A stretch of DNA of 38,281 bases, taken from positions 1-38,281 of the forward strand of contig CADAAM010000053.1 in NCBI GenBank assembly GCA_902785905.1. Direction: 5' to 3'. Below are positions 1-6,557 of this stretch, in pieces. The notes beneath the pieces are model-generated. The model was not told the origin of the DNA. It was given only the letters and a program-made list of their open reading frames with translations, and ran no database searches. The stretch's first letter is position 1; every line of letters begins with the position of its first letter. The translations under genes and the position numbers were made by a program. The stretch comes from Oscillospiraceae bacterium. GTDB taxonomy: Bacteria; Bacillota; Clostridia; Oscillospirales; Oscillospiraceae.

Positions 1-2
1 TC

Positions 3-80
3 TGCCAGCATGAGCCCTACTCCGGCGCGCACGTCGGCCCCGGCATGCTGGGCCTCTTCTTCCGCGGAAAAGAGCGGTAA
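3..80 (+). CDS. DegV family protein, C-terminal end (partial)
   Basis: Only the last 25 codons are in the window, read in frame from base 3 to a TAA at 78-80. The tail reads HVGPGMLGLFFRGKER, which matches the conserved C-terminus of DegV-family fatty-acid-binding proteins (typically ~280 residues, usually ending in a GAHVGPG(A/M)LGLFF-like motif). In characterised Firmicutes relatives (FakB) the protein delivers a bound fatty acid to the FakA kinase; whether this copy does so cannot be judged from the fragment. It is followed after about 20 bp by a strong intrinsic terminator, so it is the end of a transcription unit. Confidence 0.8.
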   Translation, partial: CQHEPYSGAHVGPGMLGLFFRGKER

Positions 81-100
81 GCAAAACAGAACGATCAAAA

Positions 101-135
101 CCCCTTCGAGCATATATGAACTCGAAGGGGTTTTT
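101..135 (+). terminator. Rho-independent terminator of the DegV-family gene
   Basis: A perfect 10-bp stem (CCCCTTCGAG at 101-110 with CTCGAAGGGG at 121-130), a 10-nt AT-rich loop and a TTTTT run at 131-135. It lies 20 bp after the DegV stop codon. The A-run before the stem suggests it may also work, less efficiently, for minus-strand transcripts coming from the nifX-like gene. Confidence 0.93.
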
Positions 136-163
136 CATGTTTGGGGATTGCCACAATCTTCTT

Positions 164-295
164 TGGCTCTCCTGCAAGGGAAGCTGTCGAGGGAGCGCAG
201 CGAGTGAGACTGAGAGGTAAAAAAAAGCAGCTGTTTCCCCCCTCCGGTTTTGCGCTGCAAGCAGCTCAAAACCACCTCCCCTTGCAGGGGAGGCA
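164..295. repeat. TGGCTCC-type palindromic repeat, copy A
   Basis: Non-coding element running from TGGCTCTCCTGCAAGGGAAG to the hairpin CCTCCCC-TTGCA-GGGGAGG and ending AGGCA. Its last ~50 bp (from CCTCCGGTTTTG to AGGCA) is almost identical to the end of copy B at 11801-11935, and it has the same internal order: hairpin, GACTGAG box, CCTCCGG box, CAGCTCAAAACCACC box, hairpin. It fills the convergent space between the DegV terminator and the nifX-like stop codon. No open reading frame is convincing here. Confidence 0.75.
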
Positions 296-305
296 AAAGC
301 CCGGT

Positions 306-653
306 TCAGCAGCCGCAGCCGCAGTCGCCCGCGCTGCCGCAGCCGCCGCATTCACCGCAGCCGGTGCAGCCGCCCGCGCAGAAGCCCTCGCCCTGCAAAA
401 TGGGCAGCTCGCCGAGGATGAGCAGGTCGGCGGCCTTGTCGGCGTCGCCCTCACTGCCGGAGATGACGGCGTCGACCTTGAGCTCGCGCATGAGCTGCGC
501 CATCTGCTCGTGGCCGCGGCGCTCGCCCGTCTCGACCAGGCGCTTTACGCAGCGGTTGACGTCCGCGCCCTCGTATTCGTAGATGGCAAACATGTCGGCG
601 TGGCCGAAGTGCTGTCCGATCTCGCCGTTGTGGTATGCTACCGCGACCGTCAT
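306..653 (-). CDS. NifX/NifB-associated dinitrogenase iron-molybdenum cofactor family protein with Cys-rich tail
   Basis: 115 residues. The body (about residues 1-90) has the small alpha/beta fold pattern of the dinitrogenase Fe-Mo cofactor biosynthesis family: MTVAVAYHNGEIGQHFGHAD at the start, where GQHFGHA is the family's hallmark, then a VDAVISG segment. Family members bind iron or FeMo-cofactor precursors; in non-diazotrophic Clostridia they commonly sit beside Mrp-type ATPases and their role is unproven. The last ~24 residues are almost only Gly and Cys (eight cysteines), an obvious potential metal-binding tail. The start ATG has AAAGGAGC seven bases upstream, inside the end of mrp, and only one base separates mrp's stop from this start, so the two are translationally coupled. 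No nif genes are visible, so nitrogen fixation is not implied. Confidence 0.85.
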   Translation of the reverse strand: MTVAVAYHNGEIGQHFGHADMFAIYEYEGADVNRCVKRLVETGERRGHEQMAQLMRELKVDAVISGSEGDADKAADLLILGELPILQGEGFCAGGCTGCGECGGCGSAGDCGCGC

Positions 654-654
654 C

Positions 655-1479
655 TCAGAGCTCCTTTTCGATCACGTCGACAATGGGGCTGATGTTCTCG
701 CCGCTGACCTGCTCGACCTCGCCCGCGTCGACCATGGTGGTGACGACAGGGTCGATGGGGAGTTTGACAAAGTGGGCGATGCCGTGCTGTTTGGCGAGCT
801 CCTCCACGGTGCTCTTGCCGAAGATGGAATACTCTTTGCCGCAGTCGGGGCACTTAAAATAGCTCATGTTCTCGACCAGGCCGATGACCGGGATGTTCAT
901 CAGGCCCGCCATGTTGACGGCCTTCTCCACGATCATGCCGACGAGGTCCTGCGGGGTGGTGACGATCACGATGCCGTCCACCGGGAGAGACTGGAAGACG
1001 GTCAGCGGCACGTCGCCCGTTCCGGGAGGCATGTCGACGAACATATAGTCCACATCCTGCCACAGCACGTCCGTCCAGAACTGGGTCACAGCGCCCGCGA
1101 TGACGGGGCCGCGCCATACGACGGGGGTGGTTTCCTCCTCGAGAATGAGGTTCATGGACATAATCTGCATCCCCGTGTGGGTCCGCGCGGGCAGGAGGTA
1201 CTCGTCGGTGCCCATGCAGGGCTCATGGATGCCGAAGGATTTGGGGATGGAGGGGCCGGTGATGTCCGCGTCCAGGACGGCGCAGTTGTGGCCGCGGCGC
1301 TGCATCTCGGACGCCATCAGGGAGGTGACCAGGGACTTGCCCACGCCGCCCTTGCCGCTGACGACCGCGATGACCTTTTTGACGCTCGCGCCCTCGCGCA
1401 GATTCTTTTTGAAGCTCTCCGCCTCGCGCTCGGAGCAGTTCTGGCCGCAGGTGGAGCAATCGTGTGTGCATTCGCTCAT
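655..1479 (-). CDS. mrp: Mrp/NBP35 (ApbC) family Fe-S cluster carrier P-loop ATPase
   Basis: 274 residues. A deviant Walker A motif GKGGVGKS lies at residues 42-49, followed by DADITGPSIPKSFG and MPPGTGDVPLT, all diagnostic of the Mrp/Nbp35/ApbC family of cytosolic Fe-S cluster carriers. The N-terminus carries four cysteines at 4, 8, 11 and 15 (CX3CX2CX3C), and there is a CPDC motif near the C-terminus, equivalent to the bridging CXXC of the family. It probably assembles or transfers a cluster as a dimer. It is the first gene of a two-gene unit with the Cys-rich nifX-like gene, whose tail could be a client or partner (inference). The ATG start has only a weak AGAAAGG upstream, and a 7-bp hairpin lies just before it. 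Confidence 0.92.
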   Translation of the reverse strand: MSECTHDCSTCGQNCSEREAESFKKNLREGASVKKVIAVVSGKGGVGKSLVTSLMASEMQRRGHNCAVLDADITGPSIPKSFGIHEPCMGTDEYLLPARTHTGMQIMSMNLILEEETTPVVWRGPVIAGAVTQFWTDVLWQDVDYMFVDMPPGTGDVPLTVFQSLPVDGIVIVTTPQDLVGMIVEKAVNMAGLMNIPVIGLVENMSYFKCPDCGKEYSIFGKSTVEELAKQHGIAHFVKLPIDPVVTTMVDAGEVEQVSGENISPIVDVIEKEL

Positions 1480-1511
1480 GTTTGTTTTCTGCCTTTCTGT
1501 TGATTGTGATG

Positions 1512-1530
1512 CGAGGGCAATACGCCCTCG
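1512..1530. other. Small perfect hairpin in the mrp leader
   Basis: CGAGGGC (1512-1518), AATAC loop, GCCCTCG (1524-1530). It lies about 33 bp before the mrp start codon on the minus strand and next to repeat element 1541-1730. It could be an mRNA leader hairpin or a protein site; nothing in the sequence decides. Confidence 0.45.
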
Positions 1531-1540
1531 GATATACTAA

Positions 1541-1730
1541 GGAGACACCGCATAATTCGGCAAGAGCAGATTTCGAGAAAAATTGAGTTCTGATGAAGGC
1601 AGTTTTTCGCAGGAATACTTAAGTGAGCGTCCAAATCTTTGATTTGGCTACGCGAACTTATACATGTGAGCGAAGCGAATCGGATGCAATTTTTCCGGAA
1701 GATGCCGAAGACGGATTATGCGGTGTTTCC
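1541..1730. repeat. MITE-like long inverted-repeat element (GGRRACACCGCATAAT family)
   Basis: About 190 bp with terminal inverted repeats: the left end begins GGAGACACCGCATAATTC and the right end, read in reverse, begins GGAAACACCGCATAATCC. The inner arms also pair imperfectly (CGAGAAAAATTGAGTTCTGAT against CCGGAAAAATTGCATCCGAT), and a central CCAAATC-TTT-GATTTGG hairpin is present. CTAA directly flanks both ends (1537-1540 and 1731-1734), which is consistent with a target duplication, although TA is also possible. There is no transposase inside. This is how a non-autonomous inverted-repeat element looks. Confidence 0.7.
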
Positions 1731-1757
1731 CTAAATTAAAAGTGTTCGCAATACGCA

Positions 1758-1878
1758 TGGCTCCCCGGCGTCTCACGCAAGCCGGATGACTGAGGGGGTG
1801 CGTCCGTCCTGCGTAAACCCCTCCGGCTCGCCCCTCGCGGGAGATCGGGTCAAGCCACCTCCCCTTTCAGGGGAGGCA
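1758..1878. repeat. TGGCTCC-type palindromic repeat, copy C
   Basis: Begins TGGCTCCCC, contains the GACTGAGGGGG box and ends in the CCACCTCCCC-TTTCA-GGGGAGGCA hairpin shared with copies A and B. The middle is diverged (GCGTCTCACGCAAG and GTCCTGCGTAAACCCCTCCGG). It lies just past the stop codon of the Gx transporter gene and its terminal hairpin (1860-1876) may serve as that gene's transcript end. With element 1541-1730 it accounts for nearly all of the 406-bp gap 1480-1885; no gene is seen there. Confidence 0.7.
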
Positions 1879-1885
1879 GGGGCGC

Positions 1886-2386
1886 TCAGAACTTTGTCTT
1901 TTTCAGCGCCTTGAGCAGATACTGCGCCGCAAGGCCGGTGAACACGCCGGTGATGACGCCGGAGGCGGCCAGAACCGGGGCGTAGGCGAAGACGCCCGGT
2001 GTCTTCACGACGAAGACGCAGGCGGCGAGCTGTCCCGCGTTGTGCGCAACTCCCGCGAGTGCCGAGACGATCCAGAGCTGATTCTCCTCGAAGACGCCCG
2101 CGGTCAGGCACATCACAAGATACGCAAGCAGACCGCCCGCCGCGCTGAACAGGAGCGTGGATGGGCTGCCCGCGAACATGGAGCCCATCAGCACGCGCAC
2201 GAGCAGCACCGCCCCGGCCTCCCTCTTCCCCAGCAGCTTCATCGTGATGAGGGTGACGATGTTGGCAAGGCCGAGCTTGACGCCCGGGACGGGGACCGGC
2301 GCGGGGATCTGGTTTTCGATCACGAACACCGTCAGGGCGATCGCGGTCAAAAGCGCCATCAGCGTGAGTTTTCTGGTCTTAGGCAT
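1886..2386 (-). CDS. Gx transporter family membrane protein (heptaprenyl diphosphate synthase component I-like)
   Basis: 166 residues with about five predicted membrane segments. The N-terminal part contains IENQIPAPVPVPGVKLGLAN, the signature of the Gx transporter / Hpre_diP_synt_I family (PF07456). These are small ECF-S-like integral membrane proteins of unproven substrate; the old link to heptaprenyl diphosphate synthase is positional. The ATG at 2386 is chosen because the GTG nine bases upstream lacks spacing to a ribosome-binding site, while the ATG has AAGGCGG eight bases before it. It overlaps the stop codon of the upstream NusG-II gene by eight bases, so the two are co-translated. Confidence 0.85.
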   Translation of the reverse strand: MPKTRKLTLMALLTAIALTVFVIENQIPAPVPVPGVKLGLANIVTLITMKLLGKREAGAVLLVRVLMGSMFAGSPSTLLFSAAGGLLAYLVMCLTAGVFEENQLWIVSALAGVAHNAGQLAACVFVVKTPGVFAYAPVLAASGVITGVFTGLAAQYLLKALKKTKF

Positions 2387-2738
2387 CAATGTCACCGCCT
2401 TCGATTTCGATCACCAGGCGATGGGGCATGCAGATGATGGGGATGCCGCTGCCGGTGAGCCTGCCCTGGTACATGCAGACCTTGTCCGGGCAGTCGGCCT
2501 CGGAGACGGAGATCGCGCCCTTTTCCACATGGACGGTATTGTGCCCATATTCGGTGGAGATATCAATGTCGTAGGGCTTTCTGACTTTTGAGAGGTCGAT
2601 CCTTTCCAGCACCTCTCCGTCGACAGAAATGACCGCGACCGTCCCCTCTCCCCGGCCGAGCAGGAAAGTACTGAGCAGCCCGCCGATGACGATGACGGCA
2701 AACAGCAGGCCGAAAATGATGGACGTTCTTTTTTTCAT
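2379..2738 (-). CDS. NusG domain II-containing protein, membrane-anchored
   Basis: 119 residues. An N-terminal hydrophobic anchor (MKKRTSIIFGLLFAVIVIGG onwards) is followed by an extracytoplasmic NusG domain-II-like beta domain containing VISVDGEVLERIDLSK and the conserved end segment CPDKVCMYQG...GIPIICMPHRLVIEI. The CPDKxC and CMPHR motifs are typical of this Clostridial family, which nearly always lies next to a Gx transporter gene as here. Function is unknown; a role as accessory of a membrane redox or transport complex is only inferred from the pairing. A longer reading frame exists upstream, but MKK has GGGAGG just before it and begins a proper signal anchor. Confidence 0.83.
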   Translation of the reverse strand: MKKRTSIIFGLLFAVIVIGGLLSTFLLGRGEGTVAVISVDGEVLERIDLSKVRKPYDIDISTEYGHNTVHVEKGAISVSEADCPDKVCMYQGRLTGSGIPIICMPHRLVIEIEGGDIDA

Positions 2739-2747
2739 GGCCTCCCT

Positions 2748-2776
2748 ATTGTAGTTTAGTTGCGCACGGTTGTCAA
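2748..2776 (-). promoter_or_regulatory. Sigma-A promoter of the NusG-II / Gx transporter unit
   Basis: On the minus strand, TTGACA (2776-2771), a 17-bp spacer and TACAAT (2753-2748). The expected start of transcription falls only about 3-5 bases before the ATG at 2738, so the mRNA would be nearly leaderless even though GGGAGG precedes the ATG. The -35 box overlaps that of the divergent promoter at 2770-2799. Confidence 0.65.
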
Positions 2777-2799
2777 TATGGCCAGTCATGTGGTATAAT
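2770..2799 (+). promoter_or_regulatory. Sigma-A promoter of the FHA-FtsW / PBP unit
   Basis: TTGTCA (2770-2775), 18-bp spacer, TATAAT (2794-2799) with an extended -10 TGG immediately before it. It directs a leader of roughly 180 nt that carries repeat element D before the start codon at 2986. Confidence 0.68.
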
Positions 2800-2816
2800 A
2801 AGAAAGTTATTGTGCG

Positions 2817-2975
2817 GCCCTCTCAGTCACGGCGGCAAGCCGCCGCGACAGCTCCCCCGGAGGAGGAGCCAAGGCCGGACTTGCCCCGGTGCGCACACCA
2901 GGCGGAGAGCTTGCCTCCCCCTCCGGGGGAGGTGCCCCGGTGCGCACACCGGGGCGGAGAGGGCAGCTTGAGAGG
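2817..2975. repeat. TGGCTCC-type palindromic repeat, copy D (rearranged, inside a 5' leader)
   Basis: In reverse orientation it contains the family's left end (2871 back to 2817: GGCTCC, GGGGGAGCTGTC, GCCGCCGTGACTGAG) and, separately, a right-end hairpin (2912-2933, CCTCCCCCGGAGGGGGAGG), as if ends of two neighbouring copies were joined. It also holds a direct repeat CCCCGGTGCGCACACC at 2884-2899 and 2935-2950. The whole block sits between promoter and start codon of the FHA-FtsW gene and ends at its AGGAGGTGA ribosome-binding site. Confidence 0.65.
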
Positions 2976-2985
2976 AGGTGACCCC

Positions 2986-4716
2986 ATGAACGGCCTGGCG
3001 GACTATACCCTCGCTTTAAGTAAATACGTGCTTATCATCGTGTCCATCATGATGCTGCTGCGCTGCATCCGCTCCCTCCTCTCCGAGCATGTGGAGCCCG
3101 AGGTCTGGGGCTATCTCCGCTGGGAGGGCGAGAGCTACCCGCTCACGCACTGGGAAAACCTGATCGGCCGTTCCCTCAGCGCGGACGTGCGCGTGATCTC
3201 CCCCGGCGTGCGCCGCGCCCACGCGGTGCTCCGGCGCGGCGGCAGCGGCAAATGGCGCGTGTACGACGTGTTCCAGCGCGGGGGCGTGTGGATCAAATAC
3301 GCGAAGGCCGGTCCCGGGGGCCTGCCGGTCGAAAACGGCGACACCCTGAATCTCGGCGGCGAGAAGGTACGCTTTCGCGCCGTCACGCCCGAGAAGCGCG
3401 AGAAGGCGGACTTAAAGCGCAAGCGCGCGGGCTATGAGGTCTCCCCCGCCGGGACGCTTCTGGAGCTGACGGTATTTCAGCTCACCCTTCTCTTGCAGCA
3501 CGCCCTGTCGCCGAGGCAGGAGAACATCGGCGCGGTGGCCCTGTCCTTTACCGCCCTGATCGCTTTGGAGTGGAGCTGTTATCATTTTATGCGCTTTATG
3601 AAGCGATCCGGCTTTGAGATCGAGACCATCGCCTTTTACTTAACCTCCCTCGGCATGTCGGTCGCGGCCTCGTCCTCACCGGACGGAATGCTCAAGCAGC
3701 TCCTGCTCACCATTGCGGCGGTGCTGCTGTTTGCGATACTCGGCTGGTGGCTGCGCGATCTTGAGCGCTCCACGGCCGCCCGCTCGGCGGTTGTGATCGG
3801 CACGGTTCTGCTCATGTTCATCAACATCGCCTTCAGCGACAAGGTCCTGGGCGCGCGAAACTGGCTGACCATCGGGGGCCTCTCCCTCCAGCCGTCGGAG
3901 CTTGTGAAGGTCGGCTACGTCTACGCGGGCGCGTCTACGCTGGACAGACTCTTTCGCAGGCGTAACCTGTACATGTTCATCATGTTCTCCGCCTTCTGCG
4001 TGGTCTCCCTCGCGCTGATCGGGGACTTCGGCACGGCGCTGATCTTCTTTGTGACCTTCCTGGTCATCTCCTATCTCCGCTCGGGCTCCATTGCGACTGT
4101 GCTGCTGGCGGTCTCGGGTGCGGCGATGGCGGCGTTCCTCGCCGTGAGCCTCAAGCCCTATATCGCGCGGCGCTTCTCCACCTGGGGCCATGTGTGGGAG
4201 GACGTGTACGGCGCGGGCTTTCAGCAGACGCGGGCCATGTCCGCCGCCGCCTCGGGCGGGCTCTATGGCAAGGGCGCGGGCTCCGGCTGGCTCAAGGAGA
4301 TTTTTGCGGCGAACACCGATATGGTCTTTGCCGTCGTGTGTGAGGAGCAGGGCCTCATCATCGGCGTCATCATGGTGGCGGCGATGCTGGTGCTGGCCCT
4401 CTTTGCGGTCAGAAGCGCGCGGCACGGCCGCTCGGCGTTTTATTCCATTGCGGCCTGCGCGGCCATGAGCATGCTGCTGACCCAGCTTGCGATGAACGTG
4501 TTCGGCTCGCTGGACATCCTGCCGTTTACCGGCGTGACCTTCCCCTTCGTCTCGCGCGGCGGCACGTCTTTATTATCCTGCTGGATGATGATGGCCTTCA
4601 TCAAGAGCGCCGACAACCGGCGCGAGGGCAGCTTCGCCGTGCGGGAGGCGTCCATGGACACGGACGCGGAGGAGGATCTGTCCGACTGGGAGGTGTGGCA
4701 GCCACGAGAAAAATAA
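2986..4716 (+). CDS. FHA domain-FtsW/RodA/SpoVE (SEDS) fusion protein, peptidoglycan glycosyltransferase
   Basis: 576 residues. After one N-terminal membrane segment (about 10-28) comes a cytoplasmic FHA-like domain (about 45-135) with the phosphothreonine-binding pattern GRS...SPGVRRAHAVL. Residues ~160-555 form a polytopic SEDS domain with GARNWLTIGGLSLQPSELVK, GDFGTALIFFVTF and PFVSRGGTSLL, the family's key loops. SEDS proteins polymerise lipid II at the membrane and work with a class B PBP; that partner is the next gene, overlapping by 22 bp. The FHA domain suggests control by a Ser/Thr kinase, as in actinobacterial fha-rodA-pbpA loci; no kinase is in this window. The start ATG has AGGAGGTGA five bases upstream; an earlier in-frame ATG at 2770 lies inside the promoter and is rejected. 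Confidence 0.9.
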   Translation: MNGLADYTLALSKYVLIIVSIMMLLRCIRSLLSEHVEPEVWGYLRWEGESYPLTHWENLIGRSLSADVRVISPGVRRAHAVLRRGGSGKWRVYDVFQRGGVWIKYAKAGPGGLPVENGDTLNLGGEKVRFRAVTPEKREKADLKRKRAGYEVSPAGTLLELTVFQLTLLLQHALSPRQENIGAVALSFTALIALEWSCYHFMRFMKRSGFEIETIAFYLTSLGMSVAASSSPDGMLKQLLLTIAAVLLFAILGWWLRDLERSTAARSAVVIGTVLLMFINIAFSDKVLGARNWLTIGGLSLQPSELVKVGYVYAGASTLDRLFRRRNLYMFIMFSAFCVVSLALIGDFGTALIFFVTFLVISYLRSGSIATVLLAVSGAAMAAFLAVSLKPYIARRFSTWGHVWEDVYGAGFQQTRAMSAAASGGLYGKGAGSGWLKEIFAANTDMVFAVVCEEQGLIIGVIMVAAMLVLALFAVRSARHGRSAFYSIAACAAMSMLLTQLAMNVFGSLDILPFTGVTFPFVSRGGTSLLSCWMMMAFIKSADNRREGSFAVREASMDTDAEEDLSDWEVWQPREK

Positions 4717-6005
4717 CCAACCGCGCTTTTTCGGTGCTGCTGATCGCGGCGCTGGTCGTCTGCGGCATGGGCGTCTATGTCATGCGCTATATTGAGCATG
4801 GCGAGGACTGGGCCCTGTATTTTGCCCGCGCAAACTCCGGCGCGACCGGCCACATTGTGGACCGCAACGGCATCACTCTCGCCTATTTTGACGAGGTAAG
4901 AAGCGTCTACTCCCCCGACCGCGTGACCCGCGCGGCCAATTACCACATCACCGGCGACTACTGGGGCCGCACGGGCACGGGCATCCTGTCCCGGCTCTGG
5001 GACGACGTGCACGGCTTCAGCCTGCTGACCGGCACGACCCACGTCGGGCGCAGCACCCAGCTGGAGCTGACCTACGACGCGCGGCTCAACAACGAGATCT
5101 ACAAGGCCATCGGTGAGTGGGCCAGCGGCTGCATGATGGTCTGCAACTATCGCACGGGCGAGCTGCTGGGCATGGTGTCGGCCCCCTCGGTCGACCCTCT
5201 GGATACCAGCGGCGAGCAGCGCGACGGCGCGTTCATCAACCGCTGCATCTCGGCCTCCTTCACCCCCGGCTCCATCTTTAAACTCGTGACCGCCGCGGCA
5301 GCCATCGAGAACATCAAGGGTCTCGACAGTATGCAGTGGTACTGCGAGGACGAGTTCAAGATCGCGGGCGTGCCCTTCATCTGCGTCGCAAACCACTACA
5401 CGCAGAACTTTGAGCAGGCCATGGCCAACTCCTGCAACGTGGCTTTCGCGCAGATCGCGGTCAAGGTGGGACAGAACACCCTGATCCGCTACGCGCGCGA
5501 CTACGGCTTTCTGGACGGGCACAGCATCGACGGCATCCCCACCGTGCGCGGCAGCTTCCCGCTCGAATTTGTGGGCGACCCCGAGACCGGCTGGGCCGGA
5601 ATCGGCCAGTCCACCGACATGGTGGTCCCCTACTCCATGCTGCGCTTTCTCTGCGCGGTGGCAAACGGCGGCACGCTCATTGAGCCGCACTTCGTCCCCG
5701 GCGAGCAGGCGGAGACCAGCCAGCTTGTCCTGCCCACCACCGCCGACAGGCTCAAGGCCCTGATGCGCAATAACGCGATCACGCACTACGAGGCGGACTC
5801 GAACTTCCCGGGCCTCCCCATCTGCGCCAAGACCGGTACGGCGGAGCTCGGCGACGGGGATTCGCACTCCTGGTTCGTCGGCTTTCTGGACGACGAGGAC
5901 CACCCCTACGCCTTTGTGACGCTCATCGAGCGCGGCGGCTTCGGCCTCTCGCGCGCTGGCGTCATCACGAACAAGGTTTTGCAGTGGGCCGTGAAGAATA
6001 TGTAG
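4695..6005 (+). CDS. Class B penicillin-binding protein, peptidoglycan transpeptidase
   Basis: 436 residues, starting with GTG at 4695 preceded by GGGAGG. One N-terminal membrane anchor (about 11-30) leads to a short dimerisation region and the transpeptidase domain, with active-site SIFK (Ser193, Lys196), SCN (246-248) and KTG (379-381). All three penicillin-binding motifs are intact, so the enzyme should cross-link peptidoglycan. It is shorter than PBP2/FtsI (usually 550-700 residues) and resembles the PbpA-like proteins encoded beside rodA. It overlaps the FHA-SEDS gene by 22 bp, giving a glycosyltransferase-transpeptidase pair made from one mRNA. Whether it serves elongation, division or sporulation cannot be told here. 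Confidence 0.92.
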   Translation: MAATRKITNRAFSVLLIAALVVCGMGVYVMRYIEHGEDWALYFARANSGATGHIVDRNGITLAYFDEVRSVYSPDRVTRAANYHITGDYWGRTGTGILSRLWDDVHGFSLLTGTTHVGRSTQLELTYDARLNNEIYKAIGEWASGCMMVCNYRTGELLGMVSAPSVDPLDTSGEQRDGAFINRCISASFTPGSIFKLVTAAAAIENIKGLDSMQWYCEDEFKIAGVPFICVANHYTQNFEQAMANSCNVAFAQIAVKVGQNTLIRYARDYGFLDGHSIDGIPTVRGSFPLEFVGDPETGWAGIGQSTDMVVPYSMLRFLCAVANGGTLIEPHFVPGEQAETSQLVLPTTADRLKALMRNNAITHYEADSNFPGLPICAKTGTAELGDGDSHSWFVGFLDDEDHPYAFVTLIERGGFGLSRAGVITNKVLQWAVKNM

Positions 6006-6065
6006 GTTTTGCATTTGTGGTACATTCTTCCGCTCAGAGATCGCTGCCTGAGACTTGCGCCCCCC

Positions 6066-6102
6066 ATTCTTTCTTTTCGGCTCTTGCCCGAAAAGAAAGA
6101 AT
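6066..6102. repeat. Long perfect hairpin downstream of the PBP gene
   Basis: A perfect 15-bp inverted repeat, ATTCTTTCTTTTCGG (6066-6080) with CCGAAAAGAAAGAAT (6088-6102) and a 7-nt loop. It begins 60 bp after the PBP stop codon. There is no U-tract, so it may be a repeat-family hairpin or an mRNA 3' stabiliser rather than a classical terminator. A partial echo of one arm, AAGAAAGAAAAGG, follows at 6119-6131. Confidence 0.6.
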
Positions 6103-6290
6103 GCGCCGCGCCCGGTGTAAGAAAGAAAAGGGCCGCTGGACGCGGGTATTGTTTCTCATGTCCGAAGTTTTCTCTCGCGGATAACGCGCATCACACAGCT
6201 CTGCCCGCAAGTGGTATACGTTCCTGCGTCACGCCGACCGCGGAAGGCTTCGCTTACGCTCGCGCCGCTAAGTGGGCGTATATTTCATAC

Positions 6291-6445
6291 TATCCCCTAA
6301 TAGAAACCCGACAGCCCTTCCGGCAAAATTTGCGCCATGCTGCGTTGAAGCCCTTGACCATTTATCTCCATTATGCTCTGCGGGCTTCGCCTTGCCTGAC
6401 ACAAATTTTGCTCGGAATTCCTTGTCTGCTTTCTATCAGGGAATC
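6291..6445. repeat. MITE-like long imperfect inverted repeat
   Basis: Left arm (about 6291-6352) and right arm (about 6383-6445) are imperfect inverted copies over ~60 bp: CCCTAATAGAAA against CCCTGATAGAAA, TTCCGGCAAAATTTG against TTCCGAGCAAAATTTG, GTTGAAGCCC against GGCGAAGCCC. No protein-coding content is seen. It occupies the centre of the 552-bp gap 6006-6557, the rest of which (apart from the hairpin at 6066-6102) shows nothing recognisable. Confidence 0.6.
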
Positions 6446-6557
6446 GTATTGCCGCCTGTTTTGTAAGTGTGAGCAGGATTCTTTTCCACTCAGAAATCGC
6501 AGCCAATGTCTTTCGCGTGAAAAAAAACAAAATTTTTATTACAGGAGAAAATTCAAA

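Noticed and set aside
306-1479. Part of a nitrogen-fixation cluster
   Set aside because: NifX-like and Mrp proteins are widespread outside diazotrophs, and no nifHDKEN or radical-SAM nifB is present.
6066-6102. Classical terminator for the PBP gene
   Set aside because: The 15-bp stem is perfect but AT-rich, and no U-tract follows on the plus strand; kept as a hairpin repeat only.
6009-6557. Upstream extension of the 82-residue protein to 265 residues
   Set aside because: The extension runs through two palindromic repeats, is rich in Cys/Arg/Leu without pattern, and a good ribosome-binding site precedes the ATG at 6558.
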